64,000 nucleotides of DNA from Xanthomonas hortorum pv. pelargonii (GTDB lineage Bacteria > Pseudomonadota > Gammaproteobacteria > Xanthomonadales > Xanthomonadaceae): positions 4,030,001 through 4,094,000 of the forward strand of contig NZ_CP098604.1 of assembly GCF_024499015.1 (NCBI RefSeq), given 5' to 3'. Shown here in pieces: positions 27,083-35,871 of the stretch. Under the pieces are notes generated by a model. The model was given only the letters and a program-made list of their open reading frames with translations, did no database searches and was not told where the DNA came from. How positions within the stretch are numbered: position 1 is the first letter of the stretch; each line of letters starts with the position of its first letter. Made by a program: the position numbers and the translations under genes.

Positions 27083-28583
27083 AGCCAAGCTCCTTGAGAT
27101 AGCGGGCCATCTGCGTTTCGAGTTTTGCCAGCTCGCCCTTCAACTGCTCGCGCTCGCGGCGCACTGCCATCAGGTCGATCTCTGCTTCTTCCACGAAGGT
27201 ATCCACATACCGCGGGATGTTGAGGTTGTAGTCGTTGCCGGCAATCTCGTCCGGGCTGGCCAGGTAGGCGTACTTGTCTACGTTCTGGCGCGCCTGCACG
27301 GTGTCCAGGATGCGTTGCAGGTCGCTCTCGCGCAGCAGGTTCTGATTCTTGCCGTCCTGGTACTGGCGGCTGGCGTCGATGAACAGCACTTTTTTGTCTT
27401 TCTTCTTGGCGCGGAAGACCAACACTGCTGCCGGGATGCCGGTGCCGTAAAACAGCTTCTCCGGCAGGCCGATGACCACGTCCAGCAGGTTCTCTTCGAT
27501 CAATTTCTGGCGGATGCGGCCTTCGGCGGCGCCACGGAACAACACACCGTGCGGCACCACCACCGCCATGCGGCCGGTGCGCGGCTTCATGGTGGCGATC
27601 ATGTGCAGGATGAAGGCGTAGTCGCCCTTGGTGCGCGGCGGCAGCCCGCGACGGAAGCGGTCGTGCGGGTCGGTATCGGCGCTGTCGTGGCCCCACTTTT
27701 CCAGCGAGAACGGTGGGTTGGCCACCACGATGTCGAAGTCCTTGAGGTGGTTGCCTGCCAGCAGCTTGGGATTGCGAATGGTGTCGCCCCATTCGATACG
27801 GTGGTTGTCCTCGCCATGCAGGAACATGTTCATCTTGGCCAGCGCCCAGGTGCTGCCGATCGCCTCCTGGCCGTAGAGCGCGTACTTGCCGCTGCCGGTG
27901 CGCTCGCGGATCAGCCGGCCGCACTTGAGCAACAGCGAGCCTGAGCCGCAGGTGGGGTCGCAGATCTCGTCGCCCTGCTGCGGGTCCAGCAGGCGCGCCA
28001 TCAACGTGGAAACCTCTGGCGGGGTGTAGAACTCGCCTGGCTTTTTTCCGCTGCTGGAGGCAAAATTCTTGATCAGGTACTCGTAGGCGTTGCCGATGAT
28101 GTCGAGCTGGCCGATACGGGAGGGGCGCAGGTTGAGTGCGGGCTTGGCGAAGTCTTCCAGCAGGTGCCGCAGCAGGTCGTTCTTCTGCTGCTCCTCGCCG
28201 AGTTTGTTGGCGTTGAAGCTGATGTCCTGAAACACGTCGCGCAGCTTGCCCAGGTTGGCGTCTTCGATGGCGTGCAGGGCGGTGTCGATGCGCTCGCCGT
28301 TGCCGGGGCGGTGGCGCTGGTCGTACAGGGTGTAGAAGTTGGCGCGATGCGGCGGTACGAAACGCTCATTCTTGAGCAGCTCTTCGATCAGGCCGGGCTT
28401 GTTGCCGTGCTTGGCGGTGTAGTCGTCGTAATGGTCCTGCCAGACGTCAGAGACGTATTTCAGGAACAGCATGGTCAGCACGTAGTCCTTGTAGACGCTG
28501 GGGTCTACGGTGCCGCGGAAGGTGTCGCAGGCAGTCCAGACGGCGGCGTTGATGGTGTCTTGGGCGATATCGGTCTTGCTCAT
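27075..28583 (-). CDS. hsdM: Type I DNA methyltransferase HsdM
   Basis: 502 residues, starting at MSKTDIAQDTINAAVW (28583); the frame is open further upstream but reads as non-protein. The N-terminal helical HsdM domain (VLTMLFLKYVSDVWQDHYDD) is followed by the N6-adenine methylase core: FYTPPEVSTLMARLL, motif I ICDPTCGSGSLLLK and the catalytic motif IV VVANPPFSLEKW. The C-terminal region KPGEFYTP to RYLKELGYE has the expected coiled-coil end that contacts HsdS. It methylates adenines in the target set by HsdS. It lies 17 bases after the half-size HsdS gene and overlaps the BRO-N gene. Confidence 0.95.
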   Translation of the reverse strand: MSKTDIAQDTINAAVWTACDTFRGTVDPSVYKDYVLTMLFLKYVSDVWQDHYDDYTAKHGNKPGLIEELLKNERFVPPHRANFYTLYDQRHRPGNGERIDTALHAIEDANLGKLRDVFQDISFNANKLGEEQQKNDLLRHLLEDFAKPALNLRPSRIGQLDIIGNAYEYLIKNFASSSGKKPGEFYTPPEVSTLMARLLDPQQGDEICDPTCGSGSLLLKCGRLIRERTGSGKYALYGQEAIGSTWALAKMNMFLHGEDNHRIEWGDTIRNPKLLAGNHLKDFDIVVANPPFSLEKWGHDSADTDPHDRFRRGLPPRTKGDYAFILHMIATMKPRTGRMAVVVPHGVLFRGAAEGRIRQKLIEENLLDVVIGLPEKLFYGTGIPAAVLVFRAKKKDKKVLFIDASRQYQDGKNQNLLRESDLQRILDTVQARQNVDKYAYLASPDEIAGNDYNLNIPRYVDTFVEEAEIDLMAVRREREQLKGELAKLETQMARYLKELGYE

Positions 28584-28600
28584 GGGGGGTTTCCAAAGGC

Positions 28601-29188
28601 TTAGGCGAGGAGGCGCTCGGCGAGGATCGCCAGCTCGGTGGTGCGGTTGTCGATCAACGCGTGTAAGGCGGCGCGTTCTGCCTGTGCGGCCTGCTCTAGC
28701 GCAATGACCGCCTGTTGCAGTGACAGTGGGGGTAGGCGGATGGGGGTCATGTCCAGCACCGTGCGGCGGATACTCAGCTGGTTGCTGCCCTCGGCCGATT
28801 GGCGCAGATACCGTTGTGCCGGCGCCTGATTGAGTTGCCACGCGAGGAAGGCGGGCAATAGCCGCTGTGGTGCCTTCACCCGGATGACATAGATGTGCGG
28901 GGAGCACAGCGTGCGTGGCGGCGGTGCCTGTGCAAGCGCTGCAAAGGTGTTGGCCCCTCGGGCGATGAACACGACGTCCTGATCCAGGAGCCAGTCGGGT
29001 TGTTTACGGCCTTCGACCTCTGTTGCGACAAGCGCGTCGTAGGTGCAGAGCCCGGTACGTGGGACGTCCCTGATTTGGACAACGCGCACGCTGCCCCCGG
29101 CAATCTCAGGGATCGACCCGCGAAACGGGTAGCCCATGCGGACGTCCGCGTGCTCGGCAAGGGTGGAGATAAGTGCATGATTGGCCAT
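28601..29188 (-). CDS. Half-size HsdS-like protein (single target-recognition domain)
   Basis: 195 residues from the ATG at 29188 (MANHALISTLAEHADVRMGY); an upstream TTG at 29224 is less likely. It has one target-recognition domain: the GYPFRGSIPE opening strand, VRVVQIRDVPR, then LLDQDVVFIARGAN and HIYVIRVK, ending in IRRTVLDMTPIRLPPLSLQQ and a single C-terminal helix (IALEQAAQAERAALHALID). This equals one half of a normal HsdS. It is the first gene of the operon, directly upstream of hsdM. Half subunits can dimerise to make a symmetric specificity subunit, so the locus could carry a second specificity. Alternatively it is a regulator or a relic. Confidence 0.8.
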   Translation of the reverse strand: MANHALISTLAEHADVRMGYPFRGSIPEIAGGSVRVVQIRDVPRTGLCTYDALVATEVEGRKQPDWLLDQDVVFIARGANTFAALAQAPPPRTLCSPHIYVIRVKAPQRLLPAFLAWQLNQAPAQRYLRQSAEGSNQLSIRRTVLDMTPIRLPPLSLQQAVIALEQAAQAERAALHALIDNRTTELAILAERLLA

Positions 29189-29357
29189 GAAGCGCACAAT
29201 GAGGTGGAATCCACTTTTTGTCAATAAAATTTTGCTTCATTTGTTTTGATGCAATAAAAATGGATGCGCGAAGGCCGGTTGCTTGGTAATCTCATGGTCA
29301 AGGAGCGGTGTCTCCTGACGTGAGAACAGGCCATGCGGTGTGCGATGGGAGAAAAGA

Positions 29358-29618
29358 ATGAAGCAATCCTTTGACGGTGATGGCTCCGTGCTGGGTTATT
29401 ACCTGCCCGAGCACGCGCAGGACCGCCTGCAGAAGCTTGGCGAGCACATGCGTTTTCTGGCGCGGATTGCGGAGCCGCGCACGCGCGCAGAAGAGCAGGC
29501 TCCGCAACTGGCGATTCGCATGGACGAGCTGGCGCTCTGTCTAGAGTTGCTGGCAGAGCAGGTACGTCTGATTCTTGATGAGGCACGCTGGCCGGCGACG
29601 CTGCACGCTTCGGTTTGA
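29358..29618 (+). CDS. Small XAC0095-like Xanthomonadales protein
   Basis: 86 residues from the ATG at 29358, with AGAAAAG just upstream; an earlier in-frame start at 29340 is possible. The sequence is highly helical: GYYLPEHAQDRLQKLGEHM, FLARIAEPRTRAEEQAP, then DELALCLELLAEQVRLILDE. The opening Gly-Tyr-x-Leu-Pro-Glu pattern followed by paired helices fits what I remember of the XAC0095 family, a lineage-specific group of unknown function; I cannot confirm this without a search. It is divergent from the R-M operon. The shared 170-base intergenic region is AT-rich (29215-29265) and should hold both promoters. Confidence 0.6.
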   Translation: MKQSFDGDGSVLGYYLPEHAQDRLQKLGEHMRFLARIAEPRTRAEEQAPQLAIRMDELALCLELLAEQVRLILDEARWPATLHASV

Positions 29619-29797
29619 AGGATGCGGGCGGTTGATGGTGTCGGCGCGGATGCGTGTCAGTACGCATGTGCTCGTGCAGTGTTTAATGCGTTCGTTGCCC
29701 GCGATATGGATGCGTGGCAGCCAAGCCTTGTGCACTCGGCACTAAGCGACGTCCTCCCGCGCTGAGTAGCGATCGGGTTTAGAGTGCGGAGTGGATT

Positions 29798-30150
29798 TGA
29801 CCCGCCCCCGATTGCAGGGCCATTAGTCGGTAGAGATTTCGGCCTGATTTGGCGCCTTTGAATTCGATTCGGGCCCGTAAGCTCGGGCGAAATCTTCAGG
29901 GGTTTTTCATGCCAGCGCACTGGGGTCGCTTCTCGTGATAGAGGCGCCGCCACCTTTCGACTCGGCACCGTGCATCGGCCAGTGAGAAGAGTCAGTGCGG
30001 TTGAGACACTCTGGTTGCAGGCGTCCGTTGAAGCTCTCTATCGAGGCGCTACCGGTTTGGCGTGCCGCGTCGGGAGAAGTTCAGCTCCGGCCCGTTTTGA
30101 TACGCCAGCGAGTCATCAATTTATATTCGAGATGAATGCTGTTCGATTTG
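29798..30150 (-). mobile_element. Decayed IS3-family (IS407-like) transposase OrfB 3' fragment
   Basis: No long frame survives, but three-frame reading of the - strand gives a chain of integrase-core pieces in the right order: SLAYQNGPELNFSRRGTPNR, then SIESFNGRLQPECLN, then ADARCRVERWRRLYHEKRPQ, then KTPEDFARAYGPES ending at a stop near 29826. Each piece matches the OrfB catalytic core of IS3-family elements (ESFNGRLRxECLN, Glu of DDE). Frame changes separate the pieces. TGACCCGCCCCC at 29798 may be the terminal inverted repeat. It fills much of the 640-base gap before the XopK-like effector gene and points to past transposition at the island edge. Confidence 0.75.
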
Positions 30151-30251
30151 ATGTCGGCTGTTCTCTCCAAGGCAAGGAATTTCGCGGTTGGAGCGAGTCC
30201 TGCAGATAGAAGGCAGACTATTTCCGCACCGCATCATGTGGATATTTGGCT

Positions 30252-32825
30252 ATGCGCATTCAACAGCACGCAAACAGCTCTGCCCGTTCGTTTGATTCGT
30301 CTACTCCCGACGCGCTTGCTTCAGCGAACGATCTGCCAGCTGCCGATGGCTGGCCCATGGGTTTGGAATCGTTAAAGCGAAAGGCTTCCCAACGAAAGCC
30401 CGTCTCTGGCCACGCTTCAAAACACAAAGCTGGCGAAAATGCCATGGCCGAAATTCAGGAAGCAGAGGCGGTCTATGATGCATTCGTGGTCGCCAAGTAT
30501 CTTGCCGATCCACTGCATGGCACTGTAGACAATACGGCGGAACTGATCGCGGAAATGCCCAACTCGGGCGAACCGGAACATTCCCCGGAAGCCGACCAAC
30601 CCGCGCATTCACACGAACACACGCCGATCGATCACACGGCAGTGTCGGCAGACCATCAGACGCAGCAGGGTATCGGCGCGGATCACTCTCTGGATCCGCA
30701 TCCGATCGAGCCTGCAGCGCACGAGAGCCTCCTGCACACCCTGGCTGAGGAGGGGGCGCCGGAAGGCGTTGCCGATCTGGCAATGAGCTTGAGCATCAGT
30801 GGCGCCATGCTGCCGCTCTCTGGCCTTGCGATCTACGCCGCCTACAAGGAAACCCGCGAAGTGACCGAACAACGCGGCGCCCTGCGGCAACGCAAACGTC
30901 AACTTCAGTCGGAGAGGGCGTTGCTGCAAACTGCGCTGGAGAGCGGCCCATTTACTGCAGTTGCAGGCGCTCAGATCGATGCCTTGAGCGAGGCGATTGA
31001 TACAGTCGCTTACCAACAACAGCGCAACGCACGTGATGGCGCCATCGCGATGACCTCAATGGCGTCTGCGAGCGTGATCTTTACCAAGGCCACGACAGAG
31101 CTCGGCATCCAGGGCGGGTTGGCACTCGGCGCCAATAACGCAAATGCTGCTGGCTTGATCGGCCACAGCACCGCCGCCGCAGGCGTCGCGTCGGCGGCCG
31201 GTATTGCCGGCACATTTGTCTTGGCTCCGCTGGCAAGCGTCGCTGCCACCGCGCTGGGCGGTACGTTTCTGCACCAGTCACGCAAGGAGAAAACGCGCGT
31301 GGTTGCCGATGTGGCGCGTGTCGAAGACTTCATGCAACGCCTGGAACCGGGCGAGCTCAGCCCTGGCGCACAACGCTACCAGCACTTCTTGAGCACCAAG
31401 CTGCCCCAGCGCAGCGGATTCGCCGGCAGCTTCAACAACTGGAACAAGGGCTTTGTCGTTGGCGGCGTCACCTACACGGCCAGTACTTTGACCAAAACCG
31501 GAGTCAGTGCTGCTGTTGTGCTGGGTGCAGCCACCGTGACCGGGCCGGTGGGCACCGGTTTGGTGGTCGGTGCCGGTCTGCTGGGTGCGGTGACGATGGG
31601 TGTTGGGGGCCACCAGTTTCTGCTGGCGCATGGCAAGCAAAAACGGTATCGCAACTACGAGACTGCGGAGATGCCCAGCGTGGACCGGGCATTGCTTGCC
31701 ATGGCCGACCTGCTACCCACGACCGAGGCGGGCGTCGCTGCCTCACCGGGGGAAGTGGATCCGCATGGCACACCACGCGTCAGTGACGGTGCCCCGGGAA
31801 AAGCGTCGGACACCGTGGTGACGACCGGCACTGGTGACCAGCTGGAGTCTGACCCTGTCATGCCCGACTCAATCGAACACGCGGTGGCTGCCCAGTCGGT
31901 AGCGGCAAAACAGGCATCGCCTGCAGCCGACGACGCATCAGCCGCGACGGAGGCAACTGCTGCCGTTCCGCAGCATGGATTCGAACTGCGCAGCGCCCTG
32001 TACGCCTGTATCGACGGTCAGGAAAAAGCGCGGGACGCGCTCTTGCAGAACTGCGCCAACGACATGAAGAAACGCTATCGGGCAGTGCCTCGCTCTACCG
32101 ATCAGCGCCCAGCAACTGGTCAGGCGGCTCAACCATCCTCGCTCGCCAAGCGAGCCAGGGCAGCGCTTTTTGCAGGGGCGACCTACGGGCGAGCAGTGCT
32201 CACCGGCAAACCCCGCGTCGCTGGCGAAAAAGCCGCGCGAAGCTATGCAAAACATACCGATACACTGACCGAAACAGCGTTGACCCAGTGGCTGCAAACG
32301 TCAGGCTCGGTCAAGTCGCAGGTTGCGTACATGCAAAGTTGCCTGGAGTTACAAAAGAAATATCTAGACTCGAAACTGCGCTTGCGGGTGGAGCTGCCGG
32401 CGGAGGATGCTGCCAGTGGTGCAATCCCCGACACAGAAACCACAGCCACGACGGCTGCGCAGGCGCACGCACGCTTGACCACGCAACTGCATCAAGCGCG
32501 TGAGCGCGACGAGTTCCAACTGCGATCTGTCAGCTTGATGTTGGAAGAACTGGGCATGGCAAACGAGGAGCTGGAAAGTTCAGACATGAGAAAAATCCAG
32601 CGCGCAGAAAACAGGATGCAGGGGCTGCAACAGCGCCTGATCGGTGCGTTGACCGCAAACGCGGTCACGCCGCAGCCAGGAAGTGCGGGCTTTGCGCATT
32701 TCTGCATGAAACAGGCCCGGCGGCACACTAGCGATGTGCGCGGCACGTTGCTGGCCACCGAAATGCAGGCCGCGCGCATCCGCGAAGGCGCTGCGGCCGC
32801 GGCAACGCCGTCATTCAGCCCTTGA
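30252..32825 (+). CDS. xopK: Putative type III effector, XopK-like
   Basis: 857 residues from the ATG at 30252. The N terminus is rich in Ser/Ala/Gln with few acidic residues (RIQQHANSSARSFDSSTPD), as in type III secreted proteins. Hydrophobic stretches are at about 177-195 (SISGAMLPLSGLAIYAAY), 296-340 (Gly/Ala-rich) and 400-465 (VVLGAATVTGPVGTGLVVG), separated by charged coiled-coil segments (EQRGALRQRKRQLQSERALL). The C-terminal third is helical. The XopK name rests on size and on my memory that xopK and xopD lie three genes apart in X. campestris pv. campestris; XopK of X. oryzae was reported as an E3 ubiquitin ligase. I see no classical RING or U-box cysteines here. Being a secreted effector is likelier than the exact name. 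No clean PIP box was found upstream. Confidence 0.6.
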   Translation: MRIQQHANSSARSFDSSTPDALASANDLPAADGWPMGLESLKRKASQRKPVSGHASKHKAGENAMAEIQEAEAVYDAFVVAKYLADPLHGTVDNTAELIAEMPNSGEPEHSPEADQPAHSHEHTPIDHTAVSADHQTQQGIGADHSLDPHPIEPAAHESLLHTLAEEGAPEGVADLAMSLSISGAMLPLSGLAIYAAYKETREVTEQRGALRQRKRQLQSERALLQTALESGPFTAVAGAQIDALSEAIDTVAYQQQRNARDGAIAMTSMASASVIFTKATTELGIQGGLALGANNANAAGLIGHSTAAAGVASAAGIAGTFVLAPLASVAATALGGTFLHQSRKEKTRVVADVARVEDFMQRLEPGELSPGAQRYQHFLSTKLPQRSGFAGSFNNWNKGFVVGGVTYTASTLTKTGVSAAVVLGAATVTGPVGTGLVVGAGLLGAVTMGVGGHQFLLAHGKQKRYRNYETAEMPSVDRALLAMADLLPTTEAGVAASPGEVDPHGTPRVSDGAPGKASDTVVTTGTGDQLESDPVMPDSIEHAVAAQSVAAKQASPAADDASAATEATAAVPQHGFELRSALYACIDGQEKARDALLQNCANDMKKRYRAVPRSTDQRPATGQAAQPSSLAKRARAALFAGATYGRAVLTGKPRVAGEKAARSYAKHTDTLTETALTQWLQTSGSVKSQVAYMQSCLELQKKYLDSKLRLRVELPAEDAASGAIPDTETTATTAAQAHARLTTQLHQARERDEFQLRSVSLMLEELGMANEELESSDMRKIQRAENRMQGLQQRLIGALTANAVTPQPGSAGFAHFCMKQARRHTSDVRGTLLATEMQAARIREGAAAAATPSFSP

Positions 32826-32870
32826 GCGATCAGCAACCGTGGCGTCGTTGCCAGTGGAATGCACACCTGC

Positions 32871-32960
32871 CACCACGGCCTGGAGTGGCTGACAACACTT
32901 GGCGAGCAGTCTTCAGTGTATGCGGGCTACGCGCTCAGAACCGCAGCGTACGAGTGGTAC
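32871..32960 (+). repeat. Dispersed repeat, 5' part (copy between the effector genes)
   Basis: This stretch of the 330-base gap between the two effector genes matches the reverse complement of about 54040-54137. Shared blocks include GGCTGACAACAC / GGCTAACAACAC, GCGCTCAGAACCG and GTACGAGTGGTAC / GTACGAGCGGTAC. It does not appear to encode a protein. Nothing else was recognised in the gap. Confidence 0.7.
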
Positions 32961-33158
32961 GTACCTGTCTACAAAGCCTTGGGCGTATCAATGCTTCGTC
33001 GCCTCAACCAGGACTTGGGTGAGCCACCGCGAAACGGAGCGCTGCTCGCCAAACCGCGACACGGGAAGATCGCTTTCAAGAAAACGGATTCGCCTCCGAG
33101 AGTTACTTGCATCGTGAACGCCTGGCAATATCAAAATTAGCTCCAATAGGTACTTCAA

Positions 33159-33206
33159 ATGATGGACGGATTATTTAATTTTGACTATAAAAATATCGCG
33201 GAATGA
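33159..33206 (+). other. Short upstream frame, possible true XopD N terminus
   Basis: Two consecutive ATGs (33159, 33162) open a 15-codon frame, MDGLFNFDYKNIAE preceded by Met, whose TGA overlaps the ATG at 33203. A weak purine tract (AATAGG) precedes it, whereas the ATG at 33203 has no recognisable ribosome-binding site. One inserted base before 33203 would fuse this peptide to the xopD frame. It is either a leader peptide or a frameshifted N terminus. Confidence 0.45.
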
Positions 33207-35632
33207 CGGAGGCGGCGGATGATCACCGCAATTCTCAGCCTCCTGAAGAACACAGGGAAAACCACAGCGCGGGTTACAACATGCATCCGCTGCTTGAATC
33301 CCTCCCGCGAAGAAATCCCACGCAAGTGCATGCCGATAGCTCGGTCCATCAGATGCGCGCAGCCGCGCCGACCTCCAAAACCCATAGAGATTACTCAAAA
33401 ATATTAGAGCTAATCGGCACATATGGCGATGGCGAAGGTATTCCCGAGCTACAAAGAAGATTTCCAAGTTTTTCTCGATTTTTGAAAGACAGCGTCCTGT
33501 CACATATAAGTGGCAGGCAGATGCTTCGGGAATTGAACGAAGATCAACGCGACCAGGTCATATATCAAATAATAAGGCGAATTGGGCATTGCCCGGATCC
33601 TGAATATCGAGAAATTGCGCTGAACCGACTGGAGTCGGATTGCAGTCAAAACATTGTGTTGAGCCAACTGAGTTTGGATCGCATTGCTAAAGCCAAAGCC
33701 AAAGCCAAAGCCAAAGCCGAAACCAAGGCCAAAGTCAAAGCCGAAGCCAAAGACAAAGACAAAGCCGATGCCATAGACGTAGTCCAAAGCAAGATCAACG
33801 AAATTATGGAATATCTACCAAGATATGAAGCATTAGAGAAAGTGCCAGAGGGTGTGAACTTTAGTAATTATTTGCGTGGTGATGGCTCATTCGGCCGGGC
33901 GCTACTTAACATCCTTCCATACATCACCCCGGATCAGAAGAAAAGATTTGATCTGGCAAGCGAGAGACGCAAACTGGCCTTGGCCGCTCCAAAAAGCAAG
34001 CCCGCTCCAAAAAGCAAGCCCGCTCCAAAAAGAAAGCCTCTAAAAGGCGTATTCCGGACCCTCCATCAAAACCCAGATTTGCTTCTTGCCATTTCAGGCA
34101 AATTCAGCAATAGAACGTGCAGTATAGACGATGCAAGCAGCGGATATTTATCACAAGCAAACCTCGAAGAAATGGTCGACGAGGAAACCGGCGAACTGAC
34201 TCGTCTGGGTGAAGCAGTGATTTCAGGAGCATCCCAAGGCATCCAGACGGCAATTCGCGCCAACTTCAGAATGCGTTATCAACAAACGGATCTGCCTCCA
34301 AACAGCCCCCCTCAGGCCTTCCATCGGCCAGAAGAAACGTGGAATCCCAAGACCCCGGCGGGTTCTTCCTATTCTTCCTATTCGTCCCTGATCCCGCCCA
34401 CCCCCTCTGGCGGTTGGCCGCAGAACGCATCAGGTGAGTGGTATCCCGATACTCCGGCTGATTCTTCCTATCGTGCATGGCCAGCCCGGCCCGAAGCGTC
34501 GAGTTCCACCTTCGATGATCTCGAGTCCTTGGACTCCAGGCGGAACTATAGTTATCGCGAATTCGACCTCAACACCCCCCAGGAAATCGAGCAGCCAGGG
34601 TGGTGGCAGCACGCCACGTCGGCGGGTTCTTCCTATCGTGCATGGCCAGCCCAGCCCGAAGCATCGAGTTCCACCTTCGATGATCTCGAGTCCTTGGACT
34701 CCAGGCAGAACTATGGTTATCGCGAATTCGACCTCAACACCCCCCAGGAAATCGAGCAGCCAGGGGGGTGGCAGTACGCCACGCCCGCCCAAAGCACGGA
34801 CTCGACCTTCGGTGGCCTCTCCTCCATGAGCCATTATGGCCGCGAATTCGACCTCAACACCCCCCAGGAAGAAGAGGAGCCTTGGGACTACGGCACGCAG
34901 ACTCCCGTGGGGCACTCGGCCATGAGTCCCGAGAGGATCGATGTGGACAATCTGCCGTCGCCCCAGGACGTCGCAGACCCCGAGCTTCCTCAAGTGACGG
35001 ACACTTCGTGGCTGCTAGATGGACATTTGCGCGCCTACACCGACGACCTCGCTCGCCGATTGCGAGGGCAGCCCAATGCCCATTTACTCCACTTTGCCGA
35101 CTCGCAGGTAGTGACCATGCTGAGCTCCGCAGATCCAGAGCAACAGGCCCGCGCACTGCGCCTTCTTGTTGGAGACGACGTCCCACCTATCGTGTTCCTG
35201 CCGATCAATCAGCCCAACGCGCATTGGTCATTGCTCGTCGTCGACCGGCGTAACAAGGACGCTGTTGCGGCCTACCACTACGATTCCATGGCACAGACGC
35301 AGCCACAGCAACGCTACCTTGCCGACATGGCGGCGTATCACCTCGGCCTTGATTATGAACAAACTCATGAAATGCGCACCGCGATACAGCCGGACGGTTA
35401 TTCCTGCGGCGATCATGTGCTGACCGGGATCGAGGTGTTGGCCCGCAGGGTGGTCGACGGCACCTTCGACTACGCGGGCGGCAGGGACCTGAGCGATATC
35501 GAACCAGACCGCGACCTCATCAGGGATCGTCTTGCCCAAGCGGAGCAAGCTCCAGCAGAAAGAAGCGTCAGGCAAGTTCCCGAACGATCTATCGAACAGA
35601 AGAAAAAGAAAAGCAAGTGGTGGAAGTTCTAG
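33203..35632 (+). CDS. xopD: XopD-like type III effector: SUMO protease with EAR-type repression motifs
   Basis: 809 residues. Three parts are clear. (1) A low-GC N-terminal helical domain (residues 55-300) with a Lys/Ala repeat (about 163-190, AKAKAKAKAE) and a KSKPAPKSKPAPKRKP stretch near 255 that could serve as a nuclear or DNA-binding patch. (2) A middle region with 55-residue tandem repeats, each carrying an EAR-like REFDLNTPQE motif, at about residues 453, 508 and 548. (3) A C-terminal Ulp1/C48 cysteine protease with catalytic His in NAHWSLLVV (about 673), Asp in YHYDSM (about 693) and Cys in DGYSCGDHVLTG (about 734). XopD enters the plant nucleus, removes SUMO from host proteins and represses transcription. 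The triad looks intact. The start is uncertain (see the short frame at 33159). Confidence 0.85.
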   Translation: MTEAADDHRNSQPPEEHRENHSAGYNMHPLLESLPRRNPTQVHADSSVHQMRAAAPTSKTHRDYSKILELIGTYGDGEGIPELQRRFPSFSRFLKDSVLSHISGRQMLRELNEDQRDQVIYQIIRRIGHCPDPEYREIALNRLESDCSQNIVLSQLSLDRIAKAKAKAKAKAETKAKVKAEAKDKDKADAIDVVQSKINEIMEYLPRYEALEKVPEGVNFSNYLRGDGSFGRALLNILPYITPDQKKRFDLASERRKLALAAPKSKPAPKSKPAPKRKPLKGVFRTLHQNPDLLLAISGKFSNRTCSIDDASSGYLSQANLEEMVDEETGELTRLGEAVISGASQGIQTAIRANFRMRYQQTDLPPNSPPQAFHRPEETWNPKTPAGSSYSSYSSLIPPTPSGGWPQNASGEWYPDTPADSSYRAWPARPEASSSTFDDLESLDSRRNYSYREFDLNTPQEIEQPGWWQHATSAGSSYRAWPAQPEASSSTFDDLESLDSRQNYGYREFDLNTPQEIEQPGGWQYATPAQSTDSTFGGLSSMSHYGREFDLNTPQEEEEPWDYGTQTPVGHSAMSPERIDVDNLPSPQDVADPELPQVTDTSWLLDGHLRAYTDDLARRLRGQPNAHLLHFADSQVVTMLSSADPEQQARALRLLVGDDVPPIVFLPINQPNAHWSLLVVDRRNKDAVAAYHYDSMAQTQPQQRYLADMAAYHLGLDYEQTHEMRTAIQPDGYSCGDHVLTGIEVLARRVVDGTFDYAGGRDLSDIEPDRDLIRDRLAQAEQAPAERSVRQVPERSIEQKKKKSKWWKF
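34456..34860 (+). repeat. 165-bp tandem repeat in xopD encoding the EAR-motif units
   Basis: Copy 1 starts at 34456 and copy 2 at 34621, a period of 165 bases (55 codons) with few differences. A third, shorter unit ends in the same GCGAATTCGACCTCAACACC stretch near 34840-34860. Each unit encodes one FDLNTPQE motif, so copy number sets the number of repression motifs. Confidence 0.9.
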
Positions 35633-35744
35633 CAATTCGACCATCGGCGATAGAGGGTCGGCAGCAATTCGTTAAAAAGTTCTTTGCTGGCAGCGGGTTG
35701 GCTTATTTTTGGCTATTTTTTACACGAATTCCTGCCGCCCCTCA

Positions 35745-35871
35745 TTCCGAGCACCGACTGCGACCGTCTGGTGGCCACGCAGTAGTTTTGTCGGCGGCTC
35801 TTAATCGATTCGGAGCGAACGCCGCGCCCGTCTGACGATGAGCGCGGTGGTTTCTTGGCCGCGCTTACTCC
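35745..35871 (+). repeat. Dispersed repeat, 3' part, in two partial copies at the nixL 3' end
   Basis: 35745-35803 matches the reverse complement of 53976-54036 and also 59658-59719: TTCCGAGCACCGAC, then GTCTGGTGG, then GTAGTTTTGTCGGCGGCTCTTA. A second, weaker copy (35817-35871) reads CGCCCGTCTGACGATGAGCG and ends at the TAA stop of nixL, as copy 59658-59719 ends at the stop of nixF. The gap between xopD and nixL holds nothing else. Confidence 0.65.

Noticed and set aside
29619..29797. tRNA or attachment site at the island edge
   Set aside because: No cloverleaf or direct repeat could be recognised by reading.
30100..30250. Plant-inducible promoter (PIP) box before the XopK-like gene
   Set aside because: TTCG motifs occur (for example near 30126-30146) but the spacing is 11 or 14 bases and not 15, and the second half is imperfect; none was clean before xopD either.
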